Of a DNA stretch of 64,000 nt, positions 63,733 through 64,000 are shown in pieces. The translations under genes were made by a program, and so were the position numbers. The stretch spans positions 1-64,000 of the forward strand of contig NZ_JADMKU010000002.1 of assembly GCF_018219815.1 (NCBI RefSeq). Reading direction: 5' to 3'. The notes below the pieces were generated by a model that worked only from the letters and a program-made list of their open reading frames with translations, made no database searches and was not told the DNA's origin. How positions within the stretch are numbered: the first letter of the stretch is position 1; each line of letters begins with the position of its first letter. Source of the stretch: Thalassovita aquimarina (GTDB lineage Bacteria; Pseudomonadota; Alphaproteobacteria; Rhodobacterales; Rhodobacteraceae).

Positions 63733-64000
63733 ATGAGCAACCCAACCGCCGCCATGCTGGTGATCGGCGATGAAATCCTGTCGGGCCGCACCCGCGACAG
63801 CAACATGCACCACCTTGCAGGCGAGCTGACCAAGCACGGCATCACGCTGGCCGAGGCACGTTTCGTCGCCGACGACACCGACGCCATCGTCGCGGCGGTC
63901 CGGGCGCTTTCACAGGCCCACACCCATGTTTTCACCTCGGGCGGGATCGGCCCGACACATGACGACATCACCGCCGATTCCATCGCTGCGGCTTTCGATA
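63733..64000 (+). CDS. Molybdopterin-binding/CinA-like protein, N-terminal part (runs off window)
   Basis: The visible 89 residues form the start of a MoCF_biosynth domain: AAMLVIGDEILSGRTRDSN and VFTSGGIGPTHDDITADS. This fits either a full CinA or the shorter free-standing molybdopterin-binding protein found in many alphaproteobacteria; the missing C-terminus would decide. AGGAGGGG precedes ATG 63733. Confidence 0.93.
   Translation, partial: MSNPTAAMLVIGDEILSGRTRDSNMHHLAGELTKHGITLAEARFVADDTDAIVAAVRALSQAHTHVFTSGGIGPTHDDITADSIAAAFD

Overview
The window is GC-rich chromosomal DNA of an alphaproteobacterium, almost certainly a Rhodobacteraceae (Roseobacter-type) species. The evidence is the gene content and order: a RpoE/ChrR pair with its regulon, rsfS-rlmH-gpmI-envC-ctpA-rppH, BioR-controlled bioYB, long-type serC-serA, secreted Hint proteins and IalB. 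Most of it is vertically inherited housekeeping sequence. The only clear mobile DNA is at the extreme left end.

Layout. 1-1150: the end of an IS3-family element has inserted into a tyrosine-recombinase gene that sits beside tRNA-Pro(CGG). 1356-5818: two tandem paralogous membrane hybrid histidine kinases. 5942-13242: leuB and leuCD on the minus strand, separated by a LysR/NAD-epimerase divergent pair, a secreted endonuclease/phosphatase-fold protein and a membrane protein. 13463-14800: an MscS channel. 15016-24970: rpoE-chrR, a fasciclin protein and two divergent lipid-modification operons. Four promoters here share the form TGATCC-N17-GTAT, so this is a compact sigma-E (singlet oxygen stress) regulon. 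25333-30769: the conserved rsfS to rppH block. 30882-35078: asparaginase, IalB, rlmN, a small protein and a LOG-family protein. 35222-37517: bioR-bioY-bioB with three BioR boxes. 37618-45576: dapD and dapE, separated by a SulP transporter without STAS, a small unknown protein and a two-gene Hint operon, followed by a GNAT and a DUF2064 protein. 45593-46826: a Crp/Fnr regulator divergent from a His/Met-rich secreted protein, with an FNR-type dyad between them. 46895-51658: rnr, DUF1801, a lytic transglycosylase, and an FMN riboswitch ahead of ribH. 51724-55576: serB divergent from serC-serA. 55638-64000: a small heme-copper-oxidase-like membrane protein, a protein phosphatase, a thiolase, a usp-sulP operon, DUF2189, map, sfsA and the start of a CinA/MoaB-type gene.

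The most interesting system is the sigma-E island at 15-25 kb. It combines the regulator pair with a DUF1365 protein, an SDR, an FAD oxidoreductase, a Cfa-type methyltransferase, a chalcone-isomerase-like secreted protein, a GPH-type transporter, two DUF3833 proteins and a TspO-like membrane protein. Related genes in Rhodobacter sphaeroides are linked to singlet-oxygen response and furan fatty acid synthesis. The accessory members and the fasciclin protein have no established role. All functional statements come from reading the sequence and recalled family knowledge; no database search was run.
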